Assembly (NCBI RefSeq): GCF_037646455.1
Contig: NZ_JBBIXN010000002.1
Coordinates: 744,001 to 808,000 of the forward strand
From: Draconibacterium mangrovi_A
Lineage (GTDB): Bacteria; Bacteroidota; Bacteroidia; Bacteroidales; Prolixibacteraceae
Length of the DNA: 64,000 bases
Reading direction: 5' to 3'
Shown: piece by piece, positions 27,284 through 37,326 of the stretch
Layout of the letters: each line of letters opens with the position of its first letter
Position numbering within the stretch: the first letter of the stretch is position 1
The notes under the pieces: generated by a model
What the model saw: only the letters and a program-made list of their open reading frames with translations
Database searches by the model: none
Told to the model about the DNA's origin: nothing
Translations under genes and position numbers: made by a program

Positions 27284-28660
27284 TTATTGCTTAATGAACT
27301 TCGAAACAAAAGATTCTCCTTTGATAAGGTAAACACCTGGATTAAGTTTTGAAACATCAATCTCATTTGAAGACATTACTGAGTTTAATATCAAGGTACC
27401 GGCGACATTGTAAATCCCAACTTGCTCATTCGGTTCATAATCTGTTAGATGTATTTTGTCTTTAACAGGATTAGGATAAAGTCCTACACTTTTTAGATTA
27501 TATTCATTTATTGAAGTTGCAGTAATTAACACTTCGCTATATTCTTGGTCTATTGGAGCAAATGCGGCCGTTAGAATGGTACAGAAATATGCATATTGGT
27601 CTCCGTTCGTTAATGTAGAACTCAAGGCAAAGTCGGCGGGGATAGAAATTGTATCAGCAACCTGTTTGCAATAAGGTGCCTCATCGGTAAGGTGAATTAT
27701 TTTCATTATCTGTGGTTGAACATCAGGATTGCCATCTACATCGAGTTTAATGATACCAATCATTAAGTTCGCTGGCTGAGCATCTGCTACTGTTAGACCG
27801 GCACTTATTAATATGTTATCCCCGGGTGAAGCTGCGCCATCTGGCACGGGAGAAAAAGACACGCTGTTTGTGCTTTCCACAACATTAACATCACTGTATT
27901 TCTGATCAATCGGAGAAAATGCAGCTGTTAAAATGGTGCAGAAATAAGAATATTTTGTTCCGTCTGTTAAGGTTGAACTTAAGGCAAAGTCAGCAGGTAA
28001 AGAAATTGTATCCGTTACTTGCATACAGTATGGCGCATCTCCTGTGAGAGGAATTATTTTCATAATCTGCGGCTGAACATCTGGATTTCCATCCGCATCA
28101 CGTTTAATTACACCTAGCATTAAGTTCGCGGCTTGAGCATCGGCTATAGTTAGGTCCGCAGTCAGTGCAATTTTGCTACCTGGCATTACTATATCATACG
28201 GGGAAGGGGAGAAGCTTACATTATTGCCCACAGAAGTGTCTACAACATTTACTTCACTGTATTCCTGATCTATAGGTGAAAATGCAGCTGTTAAAATAGT
28301 GCAGAAATATGCATATTTGTCTCCGTTAGTTAATGTTGAGCTTAATGCCAAATCAGCAGGAACAGCTACCGTATCCGTAATTTGTTTTGAATAGGGAACA
28401 GTATCTGTTAGTTGAATAATCTTCATTGTCGCAGGCTGAATATCGGGATTTCCCTCTGCATCAAGTTTGATAATACCTATCATTAAATTAGCTGGTAGCG
28501 AATCCGCAACATTGATATTAACATCCAATATTGCTTTTCCACCAACTATTGCAGAATTTGGCGTTTCGCCTAAAAAGTTTACACTATTCATTGAGTCCTG
28601 TGCAAATAAATTATTAAGGGCAAAAAAGAATGCCAGAAGAAAAAAGGTAAAGTTTTTCAT
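27284..28660 (-). CDS. Secreted triple-repeat protein with type IX secretion C-terminal domain
   Basis: Following a signal peptide (1-20) there are three tandem repeats of about 120 residues (26-140, 147-261, 266-380), each with the strings LSSTLTNGDKYAYFCTILTAAF and NPDVQPQIMKII or near-copies. A C-terminal domain (about 384-458, containing VGLYPNP and PGVYLIK) is of T9SS type-A sorting type, so it should be exported across the outer membrane and anchored to the surface. The repeats resemble no family I can name. Position directly after SusC, SusD and a repeat lipoprotein suggests glycan capture. Confidence 0.8.
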   Translation of the reverse strand: MKNFTFFLLAFFFALNNLFAQDSMNSVNFLGETPNSAIVGGKAILDVNINVADSLPANLMIGIIKLDAEGNPDIQPATMKIIQLTDTVPYSKQITDTVAVPADLALSSTLTNGDKYAYFCTILTAAFSPIDQEYSEVNVVDTSVGNNVSFSPSPYDIVMPGSKIALTADLTIADAQAANLMLGVIKRDADGNPDVQPQIMKIIPLTGDAPYCMQVTDTISLPADFALSSTLTDGTKYSYFCTILTAAFSPIDQKYSDVNVVESTNSVSFSPVPDGAASPGDNILISAGLTVADAQPANLMIGIIKLDVDGNPDVQPQIMKIIHLTDEAPYCKQVADTISIPADFALSSTLTNGDQYAYFCTILTAAFAPIDQEYSEVLITATSINEYNLKSVGLYPNPVKDKIHLTDYEPNEQVGIYNVAGTLILNSVMSSNEIDVSKLNPGVYLIKGESFVSKFIKQ

Positions 28661-28739
28661 AGTATTGAGTTTTAAGTATGTAAAAGAATTTAATGAAACC
28701 AGCTTTTGACTAGTTCAGTTATAAAAGGAAAGGTAGTTT

Positions 28740-28772
28740 AGGATCATACTGCAGAATGTACAATATGATCCT
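28740..28772 (-). promoter_or_regulatory. Hairpin between the two repeat-protein genes
   Basis: AGGATCATA (28740-28748) pairs perfectly with TATGATCCT (28764-28772) with a 15-base loop. It lies 16 bases after the upstream gene's stop and lacks a T tract, so an RNA-stability or attenuation role is more likely than termination. Confidence 0.4.
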
Positions 28773-28788
28773 ATTATAATTGAAATAG

Positions 28789-30060
28789 TTAATTATGACA
28801 GTATAATGATGTTATTTCAAATCCATTACGAATAACACCGGTTGCAATTCCCGATGTTGCAGTTATGGCAGCTATTTCTTTGGTCCAAACAAAACTGAAC
28901 ACCCCATTAACAGGTCCTCCTTCAGCAAATGCTACATAGTTGGCGTCAAGAAGTGAAATTGTTCCTGCATCACTTGGGCACTCAAAGACCACAGTTGCTC
29001 CTATCGGAATTTTTGCACATTCTTCAACTGTAACTGAGAATATTGTATAGCCCCCTTGGTTATTAACTGAATATTCAAGATCAGTAATTACTGAAGTGAA
29101 GTACATGCTGGAAATATCAAATCCATCACGCAGAACTCCGGTTGTGATACCTGCTGATTCAGTAATTTCTGCAATGGCAGATGTCCAACCAAAACTAAAT
29201 AAACCATTGACCGGACTCCCTCCTGCAAATTCATTATAAGAAGCATCAAGAAGCGAAACTGTTCCTGCATCACTTGGACATTCGAAAATTACATTTGAAC
29301 CTACTGGTACCTTAGCACATTCTTCCGCAGAAACGGAAAGAATTGTATAGCCACCTTGACTATTGATTGAATATTGCAGATTGCCTTTCGTATATACGGC
29401 ATAAACTGAATTTATTTCAAAGCCATCACGTAATACTCCGGTGGTGATTCCTCCCGTTGCTGTAATATTGGCAATCTCTTGAGTCCATACAAAACTAAAA
29501 GTACCATTTACGGGTCCACCTCCAACATATTCTGTGTAGTTGGCATCCAACAACGAAATTGTGCCTACATCTCCACAGTCAATAACAACCGTTGCTCCAA
29601 TAGGAATCTTATTGCATTCTTGTTCCCCCACTGAAAATATGGTATATCCACCCTGAGTAGTGACCGTATATTCAATATCAATTTTATTTGAACCAGAACT
29701 TGGTACACCTTCCTGTTTGATGTCCAAAAACCTCATGACATCGTCATTGATAATAATTAAGCGTCCAGTTCTCTCTAGTGTTGAATCGTTTGGGGTATAT
29801 GATACCAATAGAGATTCGCCATTATTTTGTATTTCATATGATATCCAATCTCCAGCATCCTCATATAAAGTAACTGCATAGTCATCGTTAGCTGAAACAC
29901 CAATTATTGTGTCACCAGCTGTATAAGGAACACTCAATTCTCCTAGTTCTAATTCGAGGGTAGCTTTAATAATTACTTCATCCTCTTCACTGCAAGATAA
30001 AAACATGAAAGGCAGTCCAAGGATTATTAAAGCAGCTAGTAATATTTTATTTCTTTTCAT
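28789..30060 (-). CDS. Surface lipoprotein with BACON-like domain and three tandem repeats (putative glycan-binding protein)
   Basis: The lipoprotein (Cys23 in MFLSC) has a BACON-like domain (about 36-118), then three repeats of about 92 residues with a period near 99 (129-220, 228-320, 328-420). Each repeat has the order QGGYTI, ECAKIPIG, SLLDANY, GGPVNG, FSFVWT and TTGVLRDGF. The copies are strongly alike, with a conserved Cys pair (ECxK...ECP) in the last two. This position directly after SusD is where surface glycan-binding proteins usually lie. Glycan binding is inferred from position and layout. Confidence 0.72.
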   Translation of the reverse strand: MKRNKILLAALIILGLPFMFLSCSEEDEVIIKATLELELGELSVPYTAGDTIIGVSANDDYAVTLYEDAGDWISYEIQNNGESLLVSYTPNDSTLERTGRLIIINDDVMRFLDIKQEGVPSSGSNKIDIEYTVTTQGGYTIFSVGEQECNKIPIGATVVIDCGDVGTISLLDANYTEYVGGGPVNGTFSFVWTQEIANITATGGITTGVLRDGFEINSVYAVYTKGNLQYSINSQGGYTILSVSAEECAKVPVGSNVIFECPSDAGTVSLLDASYNEFAGGSPVNGLFSFGWTSAIAEITESAGITTGVLRDGFDISSMYFTSVITDLEYSVNNQGGYTIFSVTVEECAKIPIGATVVFECPSDAGTISLLDANYVAFAEGGPVNGVFSFVWTKEIAAITATSGIATGVIRNGFEITSLYCHN

Positions 30061-30133
30061 AATACTCTTTATTAATTATTCAAAATCCAATACAGAAAAA
30101 AAGCATCACATAATTGTTTTGCGATCTCTCATA

Positions 30134-31738
30134 TTACCAACCATTATTTTGTTCTAAGTTTGGATTTAGAAGCATCTCTGAATAAGGATATGGGAATAAT
30201 TCATCACGCCCAGTCTGAAATCCAGAAGATCCTGCAAATGGTTCTTCAGTAACATCGTAGTTTGTTGTTGAGGAAATGTATCCGTAAAAAGTATAAGTTT
30301 TTAAACCACGATTGGCCAGTTGTTCCGGTGCATCCCCCCAACGTATTAAGTCAAGGTATCTTTCACCTTCAAATGCAAGTTCTGCTCTCTTTTCATCTTT
30401 AACATCTTGCATTGTGTATGATGCAAGACCGTTAAGTCCCGCACGGTTCCGAACTTTATTTAGTGCTTCCATCCCCTCGGAGATGTTTGTTCCAGATTGG
30501 ATACAAGCTTCAGCATATAACAAAAGAACTTCAGAATACCTCATCCCGGGCCAGTTTGTATAAGTATAAGGAAGACCGTTATCGATTGACTCTGGAACCA
30601 CTTCATCTTCCCATGCCAACATTTTACTCCTGAAATAGCCCTGGCAATTGATCATTGATGCATCGGTTTTCCAGAATTTAGATATGGCATCTTCCGTATC
30701 AGTAGCTAAACCAAGATCAATAAAACGTTGTAAAATATCTTCATAATCCCAAACAGTCCCTAAATAACGAGGTTTTCCTTTTTCTCCGCGGGCAACCATA
30801 AAGTCATAAAAATTCTTATTAACATCAGCACCGCTAACGCCCTGCTGTTGAATTCCGCCAGGAACGGTAACATTTGCAGTGTTCCAGGTAAATCTCATGA
30901 ATCTAAAGTCTCCTTCGTTCATATAGGTACTTGCAGTTGAATTATCATCCACATTCCACTCCCAAATGTACTCATCAGAAAAATCGGCAGCCATATGATA
31001 CAAATCCCTAAAATCCTCAATCAAATCATAATTTCCTGAATTGATAACCATGCCTAGATTAGTTATGGCATTTGAATAATTTCCTTTAAGCAACTGTGCT
31101 TTACCTAAGAGCGCATAACCTGAATGTTTTGTGACACGACCACCAATAGCTTGCTGACCTCCCAACCCGGATTTCTCCGGGAGCCTGCTGATAGCTTCCT
31201 GTAAACTGGTTTCCACATAATCCCAAAGTTCTTCGGTTGTGCCATTAACAGGTGTTAATTCATCATTGGATAATACATGATCAATAAGAGGAGGATTGCC
31301 CCAAAATCTGATAAGTTTAGTATACGCCCATGCCCTCCAGAAATAGGCTTCACCAATGACCTGCTCTTTCACCTCTGAATCAGGTTCTAGTTTCTCGATA
31401 ATTAAATTACATAGGTAATTGATGTTGTAGAAATTTGTGAAATACTGATTACCTGTATGGTTCGTTGAAGTAGTATTAATATTGGAATATATACCACCTG
31501 TTGCCGGAGAATCATCAGACATTGAGTTTAAAAAAGTTACCCAAAAATAACCGGTGATATTATAAGTTTCAGCATAAATATATGCAATAAGGGCTTCGGC
31601 ATCAGCATCCGTAGCGTTAGCATAATAACTGTCTAAATTAGCAACACTCTGTTGTTCAATATCTAAAAGATCCTGGTTGCACATGGTAAACAATAACCCG
31701 GTAACCAGCAGTGTAATAATTAATTTATATTTTTTCAT
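30134..31738 (-). CDS. SusD/RagB-family outer-membrane lipoprotein (PUL A)
   Basis: A SusD-like protein of 534 residues with lipobox Cys in LLFTMC. Family features are the TPR-rich helical core with YFWRAWAYTKLIRFWG, and the C-terminal motif SGFQTGRDELFPYPYSEMLLNPNLEQNNGW in its usual place. It lies 19 bases after SusC and forms the lid over it, capturing oligosaccharides. I chose ATG at 31738 to give a normal lipoprotein signal. Confidence 0.95.
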   Translation of the reverse strand: MKKYKLIITLLVTGLLFTMCNQDLLDIEQQSVANLDSYYANATDADAEALIAYIYAETYNITGYFWVTFLNSMSDDSPATGGIYSNINTTSTNHTGNQYFTNFYNINYLCNLIIEKLEPDSEVKEQVIGEAYFWRAWAYTKLIRFWGNPPLIDHVLSNDELTPVNGTTEELWDYVETSLQEAISRLPEKSGLGGQQAIGGRVTKHSGYALLGKAQLLKGNYSNAITNLGMVINSGNYDLIEDFRDLYHMAADFSDEYIWEWNVDDNSTASTYMNEGDFRFMRFTWNTANVTVPGGIQQQGVSGADVNKNFYDFMVARGEKGKPRYLGTVWDYEDILQRFIDLGLATDTEDAISKFWKTDASMINCQGYFRSKMLAWEDEVVPESIDNGLPYTYTNWPGMRYSEVLLLYAEACIQSGTNISEGMEALNKVRNRAGLNGLASYTMQDVKDEKRAELAFEGERYLDLIRWGDAPEQLANRGLKTYTFYGYISSTTNYDVTEEPFAGSSGFQTGRDELFPYPYSEMLLNPNLEQNNGW

Positions 31739-31757
31739 ATCGATTTTATCTTTAAGA

Positions 31758-34700
31758 TTAGAATGAAACATTAAGACCAACTAATACCTGTTTCATGGCG
31801 GGGTATTGAATTCTATCTACTCCCATTCCTCCTCCTTGCGACATGCCGGTAGAACTCCTGGGTTCGTCACCTTTAGACAGACCCGACATTGATTCCGGAT
31901 CATTACCTGGATACTTGGTGAACGTGAAGAAATTATCAAGGGAAACATATGCCCTTAATGAAGACATATTTAATTTGGAAATTAATTTAGTTGGGAATGT
32001 ATATCCAAGTTGAATTTGCTTTATTTTGAAATAAGACGAATTGAATACAAAATGGTCGGATGAGCCATAATAATATAAGGTTGTATTATTAGTCCAAATA
32101 CTTGGGGCAGGATGTATGCCATCAATATTATCCATCGACCAGTAATCTTCAACAATGGCAGTAGGTAAATTCCCTTTTAGTTGATCTAACCGAACAATTG
32201 CCCAGAACAATTCTGAGCCTTGAACTCCTGAGCCAAAAACTTTTAAGTCGAAGTTTTTATAATCGGCTGTTAACGTAATTCCGTAAGTATAATCAGGGAT
32301 ACTGGAACCAACGTAGTCTTTACCGTCATCTGTCCCGAGTTCCTCTTTTGTTTTAAAAACGGGTTGACCAGTCAACCAGTCTATATGGTCAACAATATTA
32401 GTTCTAAGATACCAGATTGGATACCCTACCTCAAAATAAGTGGCTTCAGTAAAAAAACCACCTCCACCGGGATAACGACCTTCTTCATACGGACTTTCTA
32501 AAACCTCGTTATGAAGAGTAGATATATTTGCTTGTATTCCATATTCAAAATCTCCGATTTTATCTTTCCAACCAAGATCAAACTCTAAACCAGAGTTTTC
32601 AATTTTTCCTAAATTTACCCATTGACTGGTGGTTCCAGATACAGCTGGGGCGGTCATCTCTGTCAACAGGTTAGTTGTAACCTTATAGAAATAATCGAAT
32701 GTAAATGTTAGGCGATCCCTGAAGAATCGGGTATCCAGTCCAACATCAAATTGTTCTGATTCTTCCCAAGTTAGATCCTCGTTTGGGAGAACATCTGATG
32801 GAGCGGAACCCGCCTGAAGTCCATTGTTAAAATTATAATAATCACTTGCCAAGTTCACATAGGTGGTATACCTGTAATTACTCAGTGAGTTTACATTCCC
32901 ATTTATCCCCCATGAACTCCGAAATTTTAAATACGAAAAAATATCTTTGTTCAGGTTCTGCATAAAATTCTCATTGGAAGCCACCCACCCAGCCGATACT
33001 GATGGGAAATAGCCCCATCGGTTATTTTTTGAAAGTCGTGAAGCGTCGTAAGCATCGGCACGGAAATTTGCCTGGAGCATGTATTTACTTCCATAGTTCC
33101 AAGCGAGACGTCCAAAATATGAAATATTGCTGGTCTCTGATTTGCTTCCTCCCACATTATCATTCGCATCTGTAAATGAACTGTTTAAATTATGAAAATT
33201 CGGTAAAGTGCTGACCAACTGATCTGTACTTGCTGAAATATACTCAGTTATACCTTGTGTATACTGCATACCCACCATTGCGGTGAAATCGTGTTTGTTC
33301 CTTGTAAAATTATAGTTGGCAAAATTTTCCAACTGATAATATGTTGTTTGATACATACTCTCGGAAAGAGCGGCATGTACTCTATTTTTAGAAGCATTCC
33401 ACCAGTTAGGTTCCAAATAGGTTGAATTATGAGCTGATCCAAGCTGATAGCCAAGCCTGGAAGTATAAGTGAAGTTTTTGAATGGTGTAAGATCTGCATA
33501 AAAAGTGCCGCTGAACGATGATCGCTTTCTTAAATTATCAGAATTATGTATCATTCCTAAAGGATTCACAGGCTCAATAAGGAAACGGGAAGTACCGTAA
33601 AGTTTGTTTTCACTATTGCGTAGCACATTATACCCTTCAGCTTCAGCTGCCAGCAAATTATAGCCCGATTCTGTAGGTGCATCTGAATCATTTTCATAAT
33701 AAACAGGTACCGTAGGATCGTAGAAATAGGCGCTCCCAATAACACTGTTTATTGAATTGTAGGCGTTTTGTGAAACTGATTTTGTCGTACTGCGTTCGAT
33801 GTAATTAGTAGTTCCAACCTTTAACCAATCATTAATGTTATAAGATGCATTGAGCTGACCGACAAGCCGTTCGAATACATCTTTATTTCCAACTACCATT
33901 CCATCGTTTTTGCTGTATTTCATCGAAGCAAAAAATAATCCCTTATCATTACCTCCCTCAAAACCAACGATATGGCTTTGTGTTTCTCCGTTTTCAAAAA
34001 CTTCATCTTGCCAGTTGGTATTTCCACTCTGAAATGCTCCTTCAGAAACACCAGCATCCTTCCAAAATTGTTTAAATTCTTTGGTATCCATCATTTCAAC
34101 CTTATTGGTCATCGATTGAACACCGAACTGTGTATTATAAAAAATCTGACTTCTTCCTTTTTTACCAGTTTTGGTTGTTATAAGTACAACTCCATTTCCC
34201 GCTTCTGTTCCGTAAATTGCACCCGAAGCTGCGTCTTTCAATATTTCAATGGATTTGATGTTTTCAGGATCCAGGAAATCAATATTAGGCACTTTAAGGC
34301 CATCGACAATAAAAAGCGGATCTGATAGACCATTACTGGAATATCCTCTGATTCGAAAACTTGCGCTTGCTCCAGGAGCGGCAGATAATGACATAACCTG
34401 AACACCTGCCACTTTCCCCTGAACAGAGCGGGCAATATCTCCGGTTGAACGATTTTCTAAATCGGATGATTGTATACTTGATATGGCGCCAGTAACATTA
34501 CTTTTCTTTTGAACACCATATCCGATAGCAACAACTTCATCGATACCAACGGTTTCTTGAACCAAAACAACATCAATGGATGTTTGTGTTCCAACAGGAA
34601 TTTCCTGTTTTTGCATTCCAACGAATGAAAAGACAAGAATATCGTTTTCAGATGTTACGCTTAATGAATAATTTCCTTCAAAATCTGAAACAGTCCCCTG

Positions 34701-35168
34701 GGTTGTTCCTTTTATTACAACGGTAACACCTGGAAGTGCCTGTCCATTCTCATCAATAATTCTACCGGAAATTTTTCGTTGTTGTTGCGTAGTGGTGGGT
34801 AAATCAGAAGGTGCTAAAATTATCTTCTGGTCAGTTATCGTATAATCGATATTTGTGCCTTTAAAAAGTTGATCAAGAATTTCATCAATCTTCTGATCTT
34901 CAACAGAAATTGTAACCATCCTGTCAATATCTATTAACTTTTCATTGTAAAGGAAAAAGAATTCTGTACGATTCTCTATTTCGTCAAATGCGTCTTCCAA
35001 CTTTATATTCGATAACTGAAGTGAAATCTTAGTACTCTGAGAATAAGTGTCAATCGCTAAAGTTTGGAAGATGGAAGCAAGAAGTATAAATATAGTGATT
35101 CGCATGATCCTTAATATTTTATGTAGAGCGAGATAATCACACTCATGAAAAATGTTATTAATTTTCAT
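31758..35168 (-). CDS. SusC-family TonB-dependent transporter with STN domain (PUL A)
   Basis: The 1136 residues are a signal-like N-terminus, an STN domain (about 48-115, with DAFDEIENRTEFFFLYN), a carboxypeptidase-regulatory-like domain (about 132-215), a plug (about 225-335) and a C-terminal barrel ending VLVGLNVSF. The STN domain marks a transducing transporter that signals to the FecR anti-sigma factor encoded just upstream. It should import oligosaccharides with SusD at 30134. The long N-terminal extension before the signal core is normal in this family. Confidence 0.96.
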   Translation of the reverse strand: MKINNIFHECDYLALHKILRIMRITIFILLASIFQTLAIDTYSQSTKISLQLSNIKLEDAFDEIENRTEFFFLYNEKLIDIDRMVTISVEDQKIDEILDQLFKGTNIDYTITDQKIILAPSDLPTTTQQQRKISGRIIDENGQALPGVTVVIKGTTQGTVSDFEGNYSLSVTSENDILVFSFVGMQKQEIPVGTQTSIDVVLVQETVGIDEVVAIGYGVQKKSNVTGAISSIQSSDLENRSTGDIARSVQGKVAGVQVMSLSAAPGASASFRIRGYSSNGLSDPLFIVDGLKVPNIDFLDPENIKSIEILKDAASGAIYGTEAGNGVVLITTKTGKKGRSQIFYNTQFGVQSMTNKVEMMDTKEFKQFWKDAGVSEGAFQSGNTNWQDEVFENGETQSHIVGFEGGNDKGLFFASMKYSKNDGMVVGNKDVFERLVGQLNASYNINDWLKVGTTNYIERSTTKSVSQNAYNSINSVIGSAYFYDPTVPVYYENDSDAPTESGYNLLAAEAEGYNVLRNSENKLYGTSRFLIEPVNPLGMIHNSDNLRKRSSFSGTFYADLTPFKNFTYTSRLGYQLGSAHNSTYLEPNWWNASKNRVHAALSESMYQTTYYQLENFANYNFTRNKHDFTAMVGMQYTQGITEYISASTDQLVSTLPNFHNLNSSFTDANDNVGGSKSETSNISYFGRLAWNYGSKYMLQANFRADAYDASRLSKNNRWGYFPSVSAGWVASNENFMQNLNKDIFSYLKFRSSWGINGNVNSLSNYRYTTYVNLASDYYNFNNGLQAGSAPSDVLPNEDLTWEESEQFDVGLDTRFFRDRLTFTFDYFYKVTTNLLTEMTAPAVSGTTSQWVNLGKIENSGLEFDLGWKDKIGDFEYGIQANISTLHNEVLESPYEEGRYPGGGGFFTEATYFEVGYPIWYLRTNIVDHIDWLTGQPVFKTKEELGTDDGKDYVGSSIPDYTYGITLTADYKNFDLKVFGSGVQGSELFWAIVRLDQLKGNLPTAIVEDYWSMDNIDGIHPAPSIWTNNTTLYYYGSSDHFVFNSSYFKIKQIQLGYTFPTKLISKLNMSSLRAYVSLDNFFTFTKYPGNDPESMSGLSKGDEPRSSTGMSQGGGMGVDRIQYPAMKQVLVGLNVSF

Positions 35169-35214
35169 AAATTTGAATTGTTAAGTATTAAAAAATTTGA
35201 CAAAGATTTTTTAG

Positions 35215-35243
35215 GGAAATCGTTGGCGCGATTTCCTTTTTTT
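35215..35243. terminator. Hairpin between FecR and SusC (PUL A)
   Basis: GGAAATCG (35215-35222) pairs with CGATTTCC (35229-35236), followed on the plus strand by seven T. On the coding strand the T tract precedes rather than follows, so termination for the PUL would be weak. A comparable hairpin occupies the same place in PUL B. Confidence 0.5.
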
Positions 35244-35298
35244 ACTTATGGTGGTCCAGTCTGATTTTTCATTTTAGTCATAGTTTTAGTTCAAATAA

Positions 35299-36342
35299 TT
35301 ATTGATTAGTCTTATATAGCATCACTTTCTTTTTTCGATAACTGCCATCATCTAAAATTTTTCGTTCATTTATTTGATATCGAATTGGCGAAGTCATAGC
35401 AAGGTATTTTAGAACATCTTCAAGTGAATCATCTTCAAATGTTCCCCTTATTATATATTCCTCAAGTTCTTTATCTGCCAGTACAACTTCAATATTATAC
35501 CACCGTTCTAATCGGCGGGCCACTTCAGCCATTGAATCACCTCTGAAAACAAGTTTTCCTTCTTTCCATGCAGAATATTTACTCGGATCGGTAATAGTAA
35601 GGTTTATTGAGTCTGATTTATAAATTAACCTCTCAGAAGGCTTCATTGTGATACCTGTCTTGGATTCTGTTGTTGAAAAATTTACAGCTCCTTCTTCCAA
35701 AACAACCTCAACATAGTTCTCATCTGGATAAGCACTTAAATTGAATTTAGTTCCTAATACTTTAATACGAGACGTTCCTGCTTGTATTTCAAATGGATGT
35801 TCTTGGTCATGAGTTACACTAAACCATGCCTCACCCACTAATTCTACATTCCTGTTTTTTGAGAACGGTATTTGATATTCAATTGACGAACCACTGTTAA
35901 GCCATCCTTCGGTCCCATCGGGAAGCGAAAAACTTATCCTGGCCCCTTGAGGAGCATGTAGTGTGGAAATCATGGATCCTTCATCTGCATAGCCACGTGT
36001 CTTTATATCAGAGATCCACAAAACACTTGCAATTAATATTGGAATGAGAAGAATAGCTGCTGCCACAGAATACCAACTGTACAATTTTCTAATTACAGTT
36101 TTTTTTCTGATGTTTTCATTCCTATTAATAGTGTGGTGAATTCGGTCAAGTAAGAATGACAGATTATAGTTTTCATCTTTTCTATTATTCAGATGATCAA
36201 AAAAGTCGTTTCTGACTATTTTCTGAAAATCCAAATCATTCTCCTTTTCTGCGAAAAGGGCATATATTTGCTGCTTTTCCGATTCCGAAGCTTTTCCTTC
36301 TATGAATCGCTCCAACTTTAATATATCACCTTGGTCAATCAT
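35299..36342 (-). CDS. FecR-type anti-sigma factor (PUL A)
   Basis: The 347 residues have an N-terminal cytoplasmic segment (1-88), one membrane helix (about 89-110), a periplasmic FecR domain (about 125-225, with LEEGAVNF) and a C-terminal STN-like DUF4974 (about 270-340, with EGKLVFRGDSMAEVARRLERWYNIEV). It should hold the ECF sigma factor until transport by SusC is sensed. It lies between the sigma gene (197-base gap) and SusC. Confidence 0.94.
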   Translation of the reverse strand: MIDQGDILKLERFIEGKASESEKQQIYALFAEKENDLDFQKIVRNDFFDHLNNRKDENYNLSFLLDRIHHTINRNENIRKKTVIRKLYSWYSVAAAILLIPILIASVLWISDIKTRGYADEGSMISTLHAPQGARISFSLPDGTEGWLNSGSSIEYQIPFSKNRNVELVGEAWFSVTHDQEHPFEIQAGTSRIKVLGTKFNLSAYPDENYVEVVLEEGAVNFSTTESKTGITMKPSERLIYKSDSINLTITDPSKYSAWKEGKLVFRGDSMAEVARRLERWYNIEVVLADKELEEYIIRGTFEDDSLEDVLKYLAMTSPIRYQINERKILDDGSYRKKKVMLYKTNQ

Positions 36343-36539
36343 TAATTTCTATTTTAAAATCCCCTTTTACAAATAGGATTTTTAACTAAACTAAAGGTAT
36401 AAACAATCAATTTTATATCCTCATCTACTAGTAATAGCCACAACTAGCATTAATCTCACAAAAAAAAAGCGATTTTTTCAGAACAATATTCCTGACGAAT
36501 GAGTAACCACCTAATTATGAGTCACTTTTAGGTCTTGAT

Positions 36540-37127
36540 TTATTGAAAAAAAAATGCGAAGAATAATAGTAAGGCAAAATCTTCCCCCGAGATCTGTTTT
36601 CTTAAAAGCTTTAACGCTGTTGAAATATAATTGTCAACTGTACCCGGCGAAAGATTCATTTCATTTGCAATTTGACTTGTACTTTTTCCTTCTTTACGGC
36701 TTTTGATAAATACTTCTTTTTGCTTTCCAGGTAATTTATCAATCAACTTGTCTACTTGCGACAGTGTAGCTTCGTACTCAAGCTGTTTTTCAAGGTCAAT
36801 GGTCTTGGTTTCAACAACTTTGCTTTCCTCAATATACTTCAAAAATATTTGCTTCTTTCTGAACAAATGGCAAATATTGTGATAGGCAATTGTAAAAAGA
36901 TATGATTTGAGTGAAGATTCCTTTTTTAGTTTTTTGCGATTTTCCCAGATCTTTAGAAAAACGTCCTGTACAAGCCCTTCCGTTTCTTCCTTGGACTTCA
37001 AGTACTTATACGCAAAACCGTAAAGTCGATCTCCATACCTATTAAAAATTTGATCAAAAGCATCAACATCATCCCCGTGAAGCTTTCTAACTAATTCGTA
37101 ATCTGGTATATTTTCGTTAATTGGCAT
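36540..37127 (-). CDS. ECF sigma-70 factor (PUL A)
   Basis: An ECF sigma factor of 195 residues with region 2 (about 15-85, GDRLYGFAYKYLKSKEETEG) and region 4 (about 120-180, including SKSRKEGKSTSQIANEMNLSPGTV). It should direct RNA polymerase to the PUL A promoter when released by the adjacent FecR protein. An AGGAG ribosome-binding site lies 8 bases before the start. Like the PUL B copy, it ends in a short hydrophobic Phe-rich tail (FALLLFFAFFF). Confidence 0.94.
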   Translation of the reverse strand: MPINENIPDYELVRKLHGDDVDAFDQIFNRYGDRLYGFAYKYLKSKEETEGLVQDVFLKIWENRKKLKKESSLKSYLFTIAYHNICHLFRKKQIFLKYIEESKVVETKTIDLEKQLEYEATLSQVDKLIDKLPGKQKEVFIKSRKEGKSTSQIANEMNLSPGTVDNYISTALKLLRKQISGEDFALLLFFAFFFQ

Positions 37128-37326
37128 AGAGATTTTCTCCTGTGAAGATAAAAAACAAATTGTGATCTCTAAAGTGGGTTTAATAAAAAGTTTAATCGAA
37201 TCTAAACTGAATATATCGCCAACAATTCTTTCTATGATTCAACTCAATTCAACTCTAATAATTGGTCATCACCTGGATTAGTTATTTCAATGAACTTCGT
37301 GATGGAATTTTTAGTCTTCCCATAAC

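Noticed and set aside
27284..30060. Repeat-rich DNA as a CRISPR array or satellite DNA
   Set aside because: The repeats are coding, 300-360 bases long and in frame, with no short repeat-spacer structure.
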